From positions 1 through 6,161 of the forward strand of contig CAZWGB010000064.1 of assembly GCA_964633465.1 (NCBI GenBank): a stretch of 6,161 nucleotides of DNA, given 5' to 3'. The notes under the pieces were generated by a model, which was given only the letters and a program-made list of their open reading frames with translations, was not told where the DNA came from and searched no databases. Source of the DNA: DTSX01 sp964633465 (GTDB lineage Bacteria > Pseudomonadota > Gammaproteobacteria > Steroidobacterales > UBA11654). Made by a program: the position numbers and the translations under genes. Position 1 is the first letter of the stretch, and each line of letters opens with the position of its first letter. Below are positions 1 through 5,400 of this stretch, in pieces.

Positions 1-373
1 GTACTTGAGCAGTCTCACCACCGTGGATCTCGATTATTTCACTGGAATTTAGACGATATTGGCCACAATTCGGAGCGAGAAAATGATCCATTATGCTGAG
101 TAGTCTTTCATCAGATATCAGATCAATATAGTTCGGTGCTTTGCTGATTAAGCCATTCAATCTAACTGTCTGATAGCCAAGGAAATCCTGTGCTTCAGGC
201 TCGCCATAGTCGTAAGGTATATAGTTATCGATGGAGGTTTGAATCGCCGTATTAAAGTCGTCTAACCATTCTTGACTGACAAATTCATCAACAATAGCGG
301 CACCGTCTCGTTCAAGAACCTCGATTATATCTTCGGTTGAACAGCTTGAGGGTAGGTGAGTTAGCTTAGCCAT
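1..373 (-). CDS. Phytanoyl-CoA dioxygenase (PhyH) family protein, N-terminal part
   Basis: I translated this by hand from the ATG at 371-373 on the minus strand. It gives an uninterrupted 124-codon reading frame that runs off the left edge, so the C-terminal half or more is missing. The protein begins MAKLTHLPSSCSTEDIIEVL, followed by ERDGAAIVDEFVSQEWLDDF, which is the usual opening of PhyH-type Fe(II)/2-oxoglutarate oxygenases ('dGa.iv..f.s.e.l'). Near the edge is EIIEIHGGETAQV. This resembles the family stretch that comes just before the iron-binding HxD motif (typically '..G..aQ.lHrD'), so the first iron ligands would lie just outside the window. PhyH-family enzymes hydroxylate or halogenate varied small molecules, and the substrate cannot be told from this fragment. 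The start is 1 nt after the stop of the upstream gene, so translation is probably coupled and the gene is the third of a minus-strand operon. Family call fairly sure, substrate unknown. Confidence 0.75.
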   Translation of the reverse strand, partial: MAKLTHLPSSCSTEDIIEVLERDGAAIVDEFVSQEWLDDFNTAIQTSIDNYIPYDYGEPEAQDFLGYQTVRLNGLISKAPNYIDLISDERLLSIMDHFLAPNCGQYRLNSSEIIEIHGGETAQV

Positions 374-374
374 G

Positions 375-1145
375 TTAAGATTTACTTAGTTCAACAAGCT
401 CATAGTAGGTTTGCATATAGCCACCAACAGCTCCTTTCAAAAATAAATACTCACCATCATTCGTACACCAAATGTCATATGGAGGATGTTCTTCTGGAAG
501 TCCTGGAGTACCAACAAATTGAAAGTGAAGAGCATCAAAAGTTCCAGCTTTAACAGTAACGGTTTCCTCACCAACAAAATTGATGGTCATAGTAATTGAA
601 AATAGCATAGGACCTGTTGCACCTCGATGATCTGGTGATGACAATACCACTTCACCTATATTTTGTGGTCCGTTATTTTTATTACGATCGTACAATCTTA
701 AATGCCAAGCGTCGCAAGCGATTGCATGATTTTGAAATGTCTTTAAGCGACCATCAGTTTGTATTTTTTTACTTAATCTCCCTTCAGGTGTTGTAACCAC
801 TTCACATTCAGCAAAGTCTTCGCCAAAATTAAACCAACCTGTCCCCATAAATTTATCATCTACAGATATTCTGACAAAACAGTCCAAGGGCAGCCAATTC
901 TGATCCAATGAGTATGTAATGTCTCGCATTACCGCTGGTCGATCATCTATTTCACAATGAGCTACAATTTTTCTGTGGCCGTTGGCGTGTTTGTTGATGA
1001 TGAAGTATTCCCTACCCCTTTCTTGTCCTTTACGGTCTTGTTTTTCACTGAGATAAATAATTTTCCCTATTACGGTTTCGTGGTCTTTTTGCAGAATGTT
1101 ATTTTTATTCACTGACAATCTCTTTGTCTTGGTCTTCTTCCTCAC
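375..1145 (-). CDS. Conserved-looking protein of unknown function (C-terminal DUF3108-like pattern)
   Basis: This is a 256-aa protein with no signal peptide or membrane helix, so it is probably cytoplasmic. I do not recognise it firmly. The C-terminal part (about residues 185-252) alternates short beta strands and contains VGEETVTVKAGTFDALHF followed by YDIWCTNDGEYLF and YMQTYYELVEL. The 'VtVpAGtFda' pattern is shared with DUF3108-type beta-sheet proteins, but the resemblance is by eye only. The middle is rich in Trp, His, Cys and Asp (AHCEIDDRP at 62-70, SSPDHRGATGP at 169-179), which suggests a ligand pocket or a conserved fold. The start is uncertain. The GTG at 1143-1145 gives a very basic N-terminus (MRKKTKTKRLS) and overlaps the upstream lipoprotein gene by 41 nt. 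A GTG at 1110-1112 overlaps it by only 8 nt, has AAAGAGA upstream, and gives a 245-aa product. The gene lies between a lipoprotein gene and a PhyH oxygenase gene in a tight operon, so a shared pathway is possible but unproven. Confidence 0.7.
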   Translation of the reverse strand: MRKKTKTKRLSVNKNNILQKDHETVIGKIIYLSEKQDRKGQERGREYFIINKHANGHRKIVAHCEIDDRPAVMRDITYSLDQNWLPLDCFVRISVDDKFMGTGWFNFGEDFAECEVVTTPEGRLSKKIQTDGRLKTFQNHAIACDAWHLRLYDRNKNNGPQNIGEVVLSSPDHRGATGPMLFSITMTINFVGEETVTVKAGTFDALHFQFVGTPGLPEEHPPYDIWCTNDGEYLFLKGAVGGYMQTYYELVELSKS

Positions 1146-1629
1146 CTAGCTCTCTTTTTATTTCGGGTGATGAATCATCTTCTGGTTGTACTTCTATAAC
1201 CGGTTCTGCTTTGCCAAAACGAACTAGTAGATTGTATTGAGCTGTCTCATCGAGTCTTTTGACCGAAATAATGGAATGCCTTTCATTATAGATGGAATTT
1301 GGGATCAGTAAATCATCGCCAGCAAAACCACAAATTCGTCCACTCCATGAGGCAAAACTGATCATATCCGAGCCTGTTATCGAAGTGGCAGGTGGGCTGA
1401 TTTCAATGTGATAAGCTCTTGAGCTTGGTCTGCCATAGATAATTAGATTGCTACGATCAAGTACCATATAATCTTCAATATCCCTAGAGTTAAAACAACT
1501 GGACCCTTCCATCATGGTGTATCTTGGTTTACTTTTATTGCTTAATTCTGCTTCTTGCCCACAACTGGTAATTAGTATAAGTGGTTGCAGCAGTAAAATA
1601 AGGTATAGAGTGTTGCGAGAGGAACTCAT
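1105..1629 (-). CDS. Small lipoprotein, DUF6491-like
   Basis: This 174-aa protein starts with a lipoprotein signal peptide: Arg5, a hydrophobic stretch at about 8-20, and a lipobox I20-T21-S22-C23. Cys23 would be acylated after signal peptidase II cleavage. Residue +2 is Gly, so there is no inner-membrane retention Asp, and outer-membrane localisation is likely. The mature part has SSCFNSRDIEDYMVLDRSNL, then YHIEISPPA, WSGRICGFAGDDLLI and SIISVKRL. This order (Cys-Phe, an 'I.dy.vld...l.iyg' strand, a short strand pair, 'iC..g.d.l', a terminal 'I..v..L') matches my memory of DUF6491 proteins, a small beta-rich family of unknown function common in Gammaproteobacteria. The last 30 residues form an unusual acidic tail (EEEDQDKE), whose DNA also encodes the basic start of the next gene in another frame. 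No strong Shine-Dalgarno sequence precedes the ATG. It is the first gene of a three-gene minus-strand operon divergent from etfB. Confidence 0.72.
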   Translation of the reverse strand: MSSSRNTLYLILLLQPLILITSCGQEAELSNKSKPRYTMMEGSSCFNSRDIEDYMVLDRSNLIIYGRPSSRAYHIEISPPATSITGSDMISFASWSGRICGFAGDDLLIPNSIYNERHSIISVKRLDETAQYNLLVRFGKAEPVIEVQPEDDSSPEIKRELGEEEDQDKEIVSE

Positions 1630-1740
1630 TATAATATTTTCAAATCTACTGTTAAAAATTAATTATTTAAGTCAGAATACCATTTCTTAAATTATATTAT
1701 CCTTGGTTACAAATAAACAAAATTACACAAATAAAATTCT
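1630..1740. promoter_or_regulatory. Divergent intergenic control region between the lipoprotein operon and etfB
   Basis: This 111-bp gap is strongly AT-rich and lies between two genes that start in opposite directions, so promoters for both operons should sit here. It contains an inverted repeat, ATTTAAG (1665-1671) and CTTAAAT (1686-1692), whose centres are 21 bp apart, about two helical turns. A TATAAT on the minus strand (1691-1696) touches its right arm. On the plus strand the best -10-like strings are TATATT (1693-1698) and TATTAT (1695-1700), with no convincing -35 box. The 5' side of etfB (ACAAATAAAATTCT) has no Shine-Dalgarno sequence. Confidence 0.5.
1691..1720 (-). promoter_or_regulatory. 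Candidate sigma70-type promoter for the lipoprotein operon
   Basis: Read on the minus strand, TTGTTT (1715-1720) and a perfect TATAAT (1691-1696) are separated by 18 bp. Transcription would begin near 1683, leaving a leader of about 54 nt before the lipoprotein ATG. The -10 box is a full consensus match, but the -35 box matches only its first three bases. In DNA this AT-rich a chance match is quite possible. Confidence 0.35.
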
Positions 1741-2493
1741 ATGGATAAAATTCTAGTCTGCATAAAAAGAGTTGTCGATTACAATGTTAAAATTCGGATC
1801 AAGCCCGATGAAACAGATGTTGTTACTGAAGGTGTGAAGATGAGCATAAACCCTTTTGATGAAATAGCTCTGGAAGAAGCCTTGCGAATCAAAGAGAGTG
1901 GTCAAGCTAACGAAGTCATCATTGTTTCTGTTGGCACTGATGATTGTCAACAACAACTGAGAACTGGACTTGCGATGGGTGCTGATCGTGCAATTTTAAT
2001 TGAACATCCTGAAAATACAGAACCTCTTACCGTAGCTAAACTACTGCATCAAATCGTTCAACAAGAACAGCCCGAGCTGATACTTATGGGTAAACAAGCC
2101 ATTGATGACGATTGCAATCAGACAGGACAAATGCTTGCTGAATTGTGTTCTTTTTCGCAGGCAACCTATGCTTCAAAACTAAGCGTTGGTGACAACTCGC
2201 TGGAAGTAACTCGTGAGGTGGATCAGGGTCTTGAGGTCTTGGAGATTGATCTGCCAGCAATCGTCACAGTTGATCTTCGCTTGAATGACCCAAGATATGT
2301 GAAATTACCTGACATTATGAAAGCTAAAAAGAAACCATTGGATGTCCTTACTCCTAACGATCTTAATATATCTATGGATCCATTCTTCAAGGTAATCAGT
2401 GTTACAGAGCCACCACCAAGAGAGAGTGGGATTCTACTCAATGATGCTGGAGAATTGTTTGACGTTCTTAAAGCAAAAGGCTTAGTGGAGTAA
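1741..2493 (+). CDS. etfB: Electron transfer flavoprotein beta subunit
   Basis: EtfB is the smaller subunit of the soluble ETF heterodimer. It binds AMP structurally and contacts the partner dehydrogenase, while FAD is held mainly by EtfA. At 250 aa it has the normal family length and starts exactly as the family does (MDKILVCIKRVVDYNVKIR). Typical blocks follow in order: MSINPFDEIALEEALRIKE (34-52), GLAMGADRAI (76-85), the AMP-site block LILMGKQAIDDDCNQTGQ (113-130), REVDQGLE (158-165), and the recognition-loop region DLRLNDPRYVKLPDIMKAKK (178-197). These features fit the group I (housekeeping) ETFs that accept electrons from acyl-CoA and related dehydrogenases and pass them to ETF-ubiquinone oxidoreductase. 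They do not suggest a bifurcating or nitrogen-fixation FixB/FixA type, although that is judged from motifs alone. The gene leads a plus-strand operon with etfA and an exporter. There is no Shine-Dalgarno sequence before the ATG, only an A/T-rich leader, yet the start agrees with the family. Confidence 0.96.
   Translation: MDKILVCIKRVVDYNVKIRIKPDETDVVTEGVKMSINPFDEIALEEALRIKESGQANEVIIVSVGTDDCQQQLRTGLAMGADRAILIEHPENTEPLTVAKLLHQIVQQEQPELILMGKQAIDDDCNQTGQMLAELCSFSQATYASKLSVGDNSLEVTREVDQGLEVLEIDLPAIVTVDLRLNDPRYVKLPDIMKAKKKPLDVLTPNDLNISMDPFFKVISVTEPPPRESGILLNDAGELFDVLKAKGLVE
2487..2490 (+). promoter_or_regulatory. Ribosome binding site of etfA, inside the end of etfB
   Basis: GGAG lies in the last codons of etfB, directly before its TAA stop and 7 nt before the ATG at 2498. 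It decides the start. A second in-frame ATG at 2510 gives the more family-like beginning MKVLVVAEH but has no comparable site upstream. The position suggests that etfA translation is coupled to etfB. Confidence 0.6.
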
Positions 2494-2497
2494 TTGT

Positions 2498-3448
2498 ATG
2501 GATACTGATATGAAAGTTTTGGTTGTTGCAGAGCACAACGATGGTGCCATTAATCCTAGCACTTCCAAAACATTGTCTTGTGTCGCTGAGTTGACATCAC
2601 TTGGAGCTGACCTATTGGTGATGGGAAATAATTCTGTTCTTGCAGAACAGGCGGTTGGATATCAAAACGTTAATTCTGTGTTGTACATGGAAAACGAAAT
2701 GTTTGAACATCAACTTGCTGCGATTATGTCACCTGTGATTGCCAAAATTGCTGAAGATTATGATTATGTATTGTGTCCATCTACAACGTTTGGTCGTGAT
2801 TTAATGCCAAGGATCGCAGCAGCATTAGATGTTGGGCAAATCACTGATATTATGAATGTAGTTGCTCCAAGAACATTTAAAAGACCCATCTATGCTGGTA
2901 ATGCAATTCAAACCATAGAAGTTCAGGACAATGTAAAAATTGTAGCAACAGTGAGATTGGCATCTTACAAAGAGGTCGAGACAAACAATCAGGCAACGAT
3001 AAAGAATATAGAACTTCCTAGCATCGACCTGCCGTCACACACAAGATTTTTGCGTGTTGAGTCCGAAGCATCAGAGCGTCCAGACCTCCAGGCCGCCTCT
3101 GTCGTTATTTCTGGAGGTAGGGCATTTGGTAGTTCTGAGAATTTTAAGCTTTTGTATAATCTTGCTGATAAATTGGGAGCTGCTGTTGGAGCATCGCGTG
3201 CTGCAGTGGATGCAGGTTACGTACCCAACGATATGCAAGTTGGCCAAACTGGAAAAATTATTTCACCAGATCTATATATAGCTTTTGGTATTTCAGGTGC
3301 AATACAACATTTGGCAGGCATTAAAGACGCAGGGACCATTGTGGCGGTTAATAAAGACGCAGATGCTCCTATTTTTGAAATAGCTGATATCGGCATTGTC
3401 GCAGACTTATTTGAATTTATTCCAGAATTTACAGCCAAACTCAGCTAA
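2498..3448 (+). CDS. etfA: Electron transfer flavoprotein alpha subunit
   Basis: EtfA carries the redox-active FAD of the ETF heterodimer. At 316 aa it is of normal length (families run about 305-330). The N-terminal domain (about 5-185) includes MKVLVVAEH, STTFGRDLMPRIAAALD (95-111) and RPIYAGNAIQT (129-139). The C-terminal FAD domain (about 195-316) has VVISGGRAFGSSENF (202-216), LADKLGAAVGASRAAVDAG (222-240), VGQTGKIISP (248-257), GISGAIQHLAGIKDAGTIVA (264-283), NKDADAPIF (285-293), and an end like that of typical EtfA proteins. All blocks expected to bind FAD are present with no truncation. It begins 4 nt after the etfB stop. It ends with two stop codons in a row (TAA TAA), 6 nt before an exporter gene that lies in the same reading frame. 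Known partners such as ETF-QO and acyl-CoA dehydrogenases are not in the window. Confidence 0.96.
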   Translation: MDTDMKVLVVAEHNDGAINPSTSKTLSCVAELTSLGADLLVMGNNSVLAEQAVGYQNVNSVLYMENEMFEHQLAAIMSPVIAKIAEDYDYVLCPSTTFGRDLMPRIAAALDVGQITDIMNVVAPRTFKRPIYAGNAIQTIEVQDNVKIVATVRLASYKEVETNNQATIKNIELPSIDLPSHTRFLRVESEASERPDLQAASVVISGGRAFGSSENFKLLYNLADKLGAAVGASRAAVDAGYVPNDMQVGQTGKIISPDLYIAFGISGAIQHLAGIKDAGTIVAVNKDADAPIFEIADIGIVADLFEFIPEFTAKLS

Positions 3449-3454
3449 TAATTC

Positions 3455-4648
3455 ATGCAAGCTAAGAAGCCTTCTAACTTTTTGCTAGGCGTTGCTAGTG
3501 GTATTTCACCTTTTGGTATGGCAATTGCTATCCCAACACTTGAAAGTTTTGCCCAGTTGTATCAAGCGCCCTATTCCACTGTTCAGTTTATAATTTCAGC
3601 TTATTTATTGGGTTTGGCAAGTTCAATGCCACTTGTTGGATTCTTGTCAGATAAAATCGGCAGGCGTCCAGTGCTGTTATCAGGTCTTGTTTTGTTTGTA
3701 GCTGCATCGATTGTTTGTTCAACCACCGACAGTCTGAACTCTTTAATATTCTGGAGGATCATCCAAGGCGTTGGTGCCAGTGTCGGAAGTGTTATGTCAA
3801 GAGCAATAATCAGGGACACAAACAATGCAAGTGAGACCGCAAGATCTCTTTCTAGGGTTACCGCAATCATGGGAATTTCTCCCATGATAGCACCGGTTAT
3901 TGGCGGCATTGGCTATCAAATATTTGGTAGTCCAAATGGCATATTTATTATTACAGCGGCAATAGGTGTTGTGGTATTAATAGCAATTTTATTGAAGTTA
4001 CCTGAAACAAGGAAAGTTGAGTTGACTGAATCTACAAACCGAGAACCTTGGTCAGAAAAGTATAGGTATTTATTAGGTTCTAAGGTCTTTGTTGGTTCAT
4101 CTTTAATCTATGCATTTACCACAGGGGCTTTTTTCGCAATATTGGCTGTGGCTTCTACTGTTTTTTATAACGATCTGGGAATTGATTCAGCCGGTTTTGG
4201 ATTTGTTTGGAGTTGTTTGACAATTCTATACACAATTAGTGCATTTATGGGCGGAAATTTATCTTCAAAGTATGGTCTTATGAAGGTCTTATTGGCTGGT
4301 GTTATTTTTAACGTAATGGCAGGGATTGTATTTTATTTCCTAGTTAAGGCTCTTGATGTGACACTGATCAGTGTAATTGTTCCCTTGATAATATTGTTTT
4401 TTGCACACGGTTTTATTGTTCCCATGGCTTTAGCTAAAGCAGTGAGTGCAAGACCTGAGATAGCAGGTTCCAGCTCCGGATTGTCAAGTGCTCTTGGTTT
4501 GGTAATTGGGGGCATGTTCAGCGTCCTATCAGGTCTGGTGTTTGACGGACGCTTGTTACCAATTGCTTTGATAGTCGCTGTATCAACTATGCTTTGTGGA
4601 ATGAGTTATCTTTTGGTATTTAGTGGAAACAGAAAAAGTATTGTCTGA
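3455..4648 (+). CDS. MFS multidrug-type exporter, Bcr/CflA family
   Basis: This 397-aa integral membrane protein shows about twelve hydrophobic segments (roughly 10-30, 45-62, 74-92, 97-117, 135-155, 161-182, 212-234, 247-268, 274-297, 303-325, 340-361, 367-389) and a hydrophilic central loop at 185-207, the classic 6+6 MFS plan. Motif A is GFLSDKIGRRPV at 62-73. Motif B is RIIQGVGAS at 101-109. The segment MGISPMIAPVIGG (139-151) resembles the proline/glycine motif C region of Bcr/CflA exporters. These are proton-driven efflux pumps for drugs, sulfonamides or amino-acid-like compounds, and the substrate cannot be read here. By eye-alignment with E. coli Bcr, the TM1 aspartate of the 'IDMYLPA' motif is replaced by Ala23 (GMAIAIPT). 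The gene follows etfA by 6 nt with no Shine-Dalgarno sequence, so translation probably depends on ribosomes finishing etfA. It ends 9 nt from the stop of the convergent gene, and I see no terminator hairpin. Confidence 0.88.
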   Translation: MQAKKPSNFLLGVASGISPFGMAIAIPTLESFAQLYQAPYSTVQFIISAYLLGLASSMPLVGFLSDKIGRRPVLLSGLVLFVAASIVCSTTDSLNSLIFWRIIQGVGASVGSVMSRAIIRDTNNASETARSLSRVTAIMGISPMIAPVIGGIGYQIFGSPNGIFIITAAIGVVVLIAILLKLPETRKVELTESTNREPWSEKYRYLLGSKVFVGSSLIYAFTTGAFFAILAVASTVFYNDLGIDSAGFGFVWSCLTILYTISAFMGGNLSSKYGLMKVLLAGVIFNVMAGIVFYFLVKALDVTLISVIVPLIILFFAHGFIVPMALAKAVSARPEIAGSSSGLSSALGLVIGGMFSVLSGLVFDGRLLPIALIVAVSTMLCGMSYLLVFSGNRKSIV

Positions 4649-4657
4649 TTCTTCTTA

Positions 4658-5368
4658 CTATTGTAGTTCTTCAATTTGAACTATTGATGGCGAATTAAGA
4701 CTCATGCTGCCAGGCTTGACTACACCAATTCCAGCTTCCACTAAGAGTAAAATCCAGATAGTAATCACAAACACTCTTGCCTTGGACAAGCTTTGGACCA
4801 TGGCTTCATCATCGGCATCATTAATGTTGTCATTGACAATGTTATGGATACCCTTGATAAATCCGCCTATATTTTTACGAATCATAATTCCACAAAAGAT
4901 AAGAGCAGCAAAAATGATGAGTTTTGCACCAACCCAGGGTTCTGCATCCAATCTGTCAGAAAGACATCCGTATGCAACGGAAGCAATGATAGTAAAGACC
5001 ATAATCCATCTAAACACGTAATCAATTTTGGTCATCTTCTTCACCAATTCAGTGCCTTCGTTAAAATGTATGTAGACCAATGCAGTGAACCATATGGGTC
5101 CAAGTAAAATAATCCCAACCCATTGCCAGGTCGGATGTTCGATGCCATAGTATTCAGTAAGAATTCCTCCCACAGTTAGCATTAAACTCAAACACAGTCT
5201 TGGAATCAGATCCAAGTTAAGCATTATTTTTCCTGCTGTTTGTCTAGCTTCCCTAGATAATTTATTATTTGTGGCAAATCCACTTGAGTAAAAAACACCG
5301 ATATCACCACCCAACCAGTAGGCAAATAGCAATAAATGGAGAATGACTGCTATATCTTGTCCTGACAT
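4658..5368 (-). CDS. Six-helix integral membrane protein of unknown function (CopD/HemJ-like appearance)
   Basis: This 236-aa protein has six predicted membrane helices at about 7-27, 52-72, 83-102, 120-138, 146-163 and 196-215. The basic loops (around 33-50, 104-120 and 163-198) all fall on the same side, so both termini are probably periplasmic by the positive-inside rule. The start (ILHLLLFAYWLGGDIGVFY) has a histidine in TM1 followed by 'W.GG', which recalls CopD-, HemJ- and PuuD-type heme or copper membrane proteins. This is only a resemblance. Other candidate functional residues are His101 at the end of TM3, Arg57 at TM2 and Lys149 in TM5. His11 and His101 lie on opposite membrane faces in this topology, so they would not hold the same heme. 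The gene follows the peroxiredoxin gene by 29 nt on the same strand and is probably co-transcribed. There is no strong ribosome binding site before the ATG. I cannot name a function. Confidence 0.75.
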   Translation of the reverse strand: MSGQDIAVILHLLLFAYWLGGDIGVFYSSGFATNNKLSREARQTAGKIMLNLDLIPRLCLSLMLTVGGILTEYYGIEHPTWQWVGIILLGPIWFTALVYIHFNEGTELVKKMTKIDYVFRWIMVFTIIASVAYGCLSDRLDAEPWVGAKLIIFAALIFCGIMIRKNIGGFIKGIHNIVNDNINDADDEAMVQSLSKARVFVITIWILLLVEAGIGVVKPGSMSLNSPSIVQIEELQ

Positions 5369-5384
5369 ATTGGTATGTTCTATC

Positions 5385-5400
5385 TAATTAAAACTAATTA
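5385..5400. repeat. Paired TAATTA repeat in the peroxiredoxin/membrane-protein gap
   Basis: Two copies of the self-complementary hexamer TAATTA (5385-5390 and 5395-5400) are separated by AAAC, and the second overlaps the peroxiredoxin stop codon. They could pair in RNA, but an all-A/T stem of this size is too weak to act as a terminator. Chance in AT-rich DNA is the simplest explanation. Confidence 0.3.

Noticed and set aside
1753..1956. 67-codon minus-strand frame inside etfB
   Set aside because: It is antisense to highly conserved EtfB motifs. A longer leftward transcript is conceivable, but no protein is supported.
3054..3281. 75-codon open frame inside etfA in another frame
   Set aside because: It overlaps the conserved FAD domain of EtfA, and its translation shows no domain.
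2510..3448. etfA start at the second ATG (2510)
   Set aside because: It gives a more typical N-terminus, but GGAG is well spaced (7 nt) for the ATG at 2498 and nothing comparable precedes 2510. Not fully excluded.
3601..3909. 102-codon open frame antisense to the exporter gene
   Set aside because: It lies wholly inside a well-supported MFS gene on the other strand, resembles no family, and has no ribosome binding site. It is a by-product of coding bias.
4620..4660. Possible terminator at the end of the exporter gene
   Set aside because: Only a weak AGAA/TTCT pairing is present, with no GC stem and no T-run.
4704..5107. Two plus-strand open frames (about 105 codons each) opposite the six-helix membrane protein
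   Set aside because: They are antisense to a protein with six clear hydrophobic helices. Neither shows a recognisable motif or a start signal.
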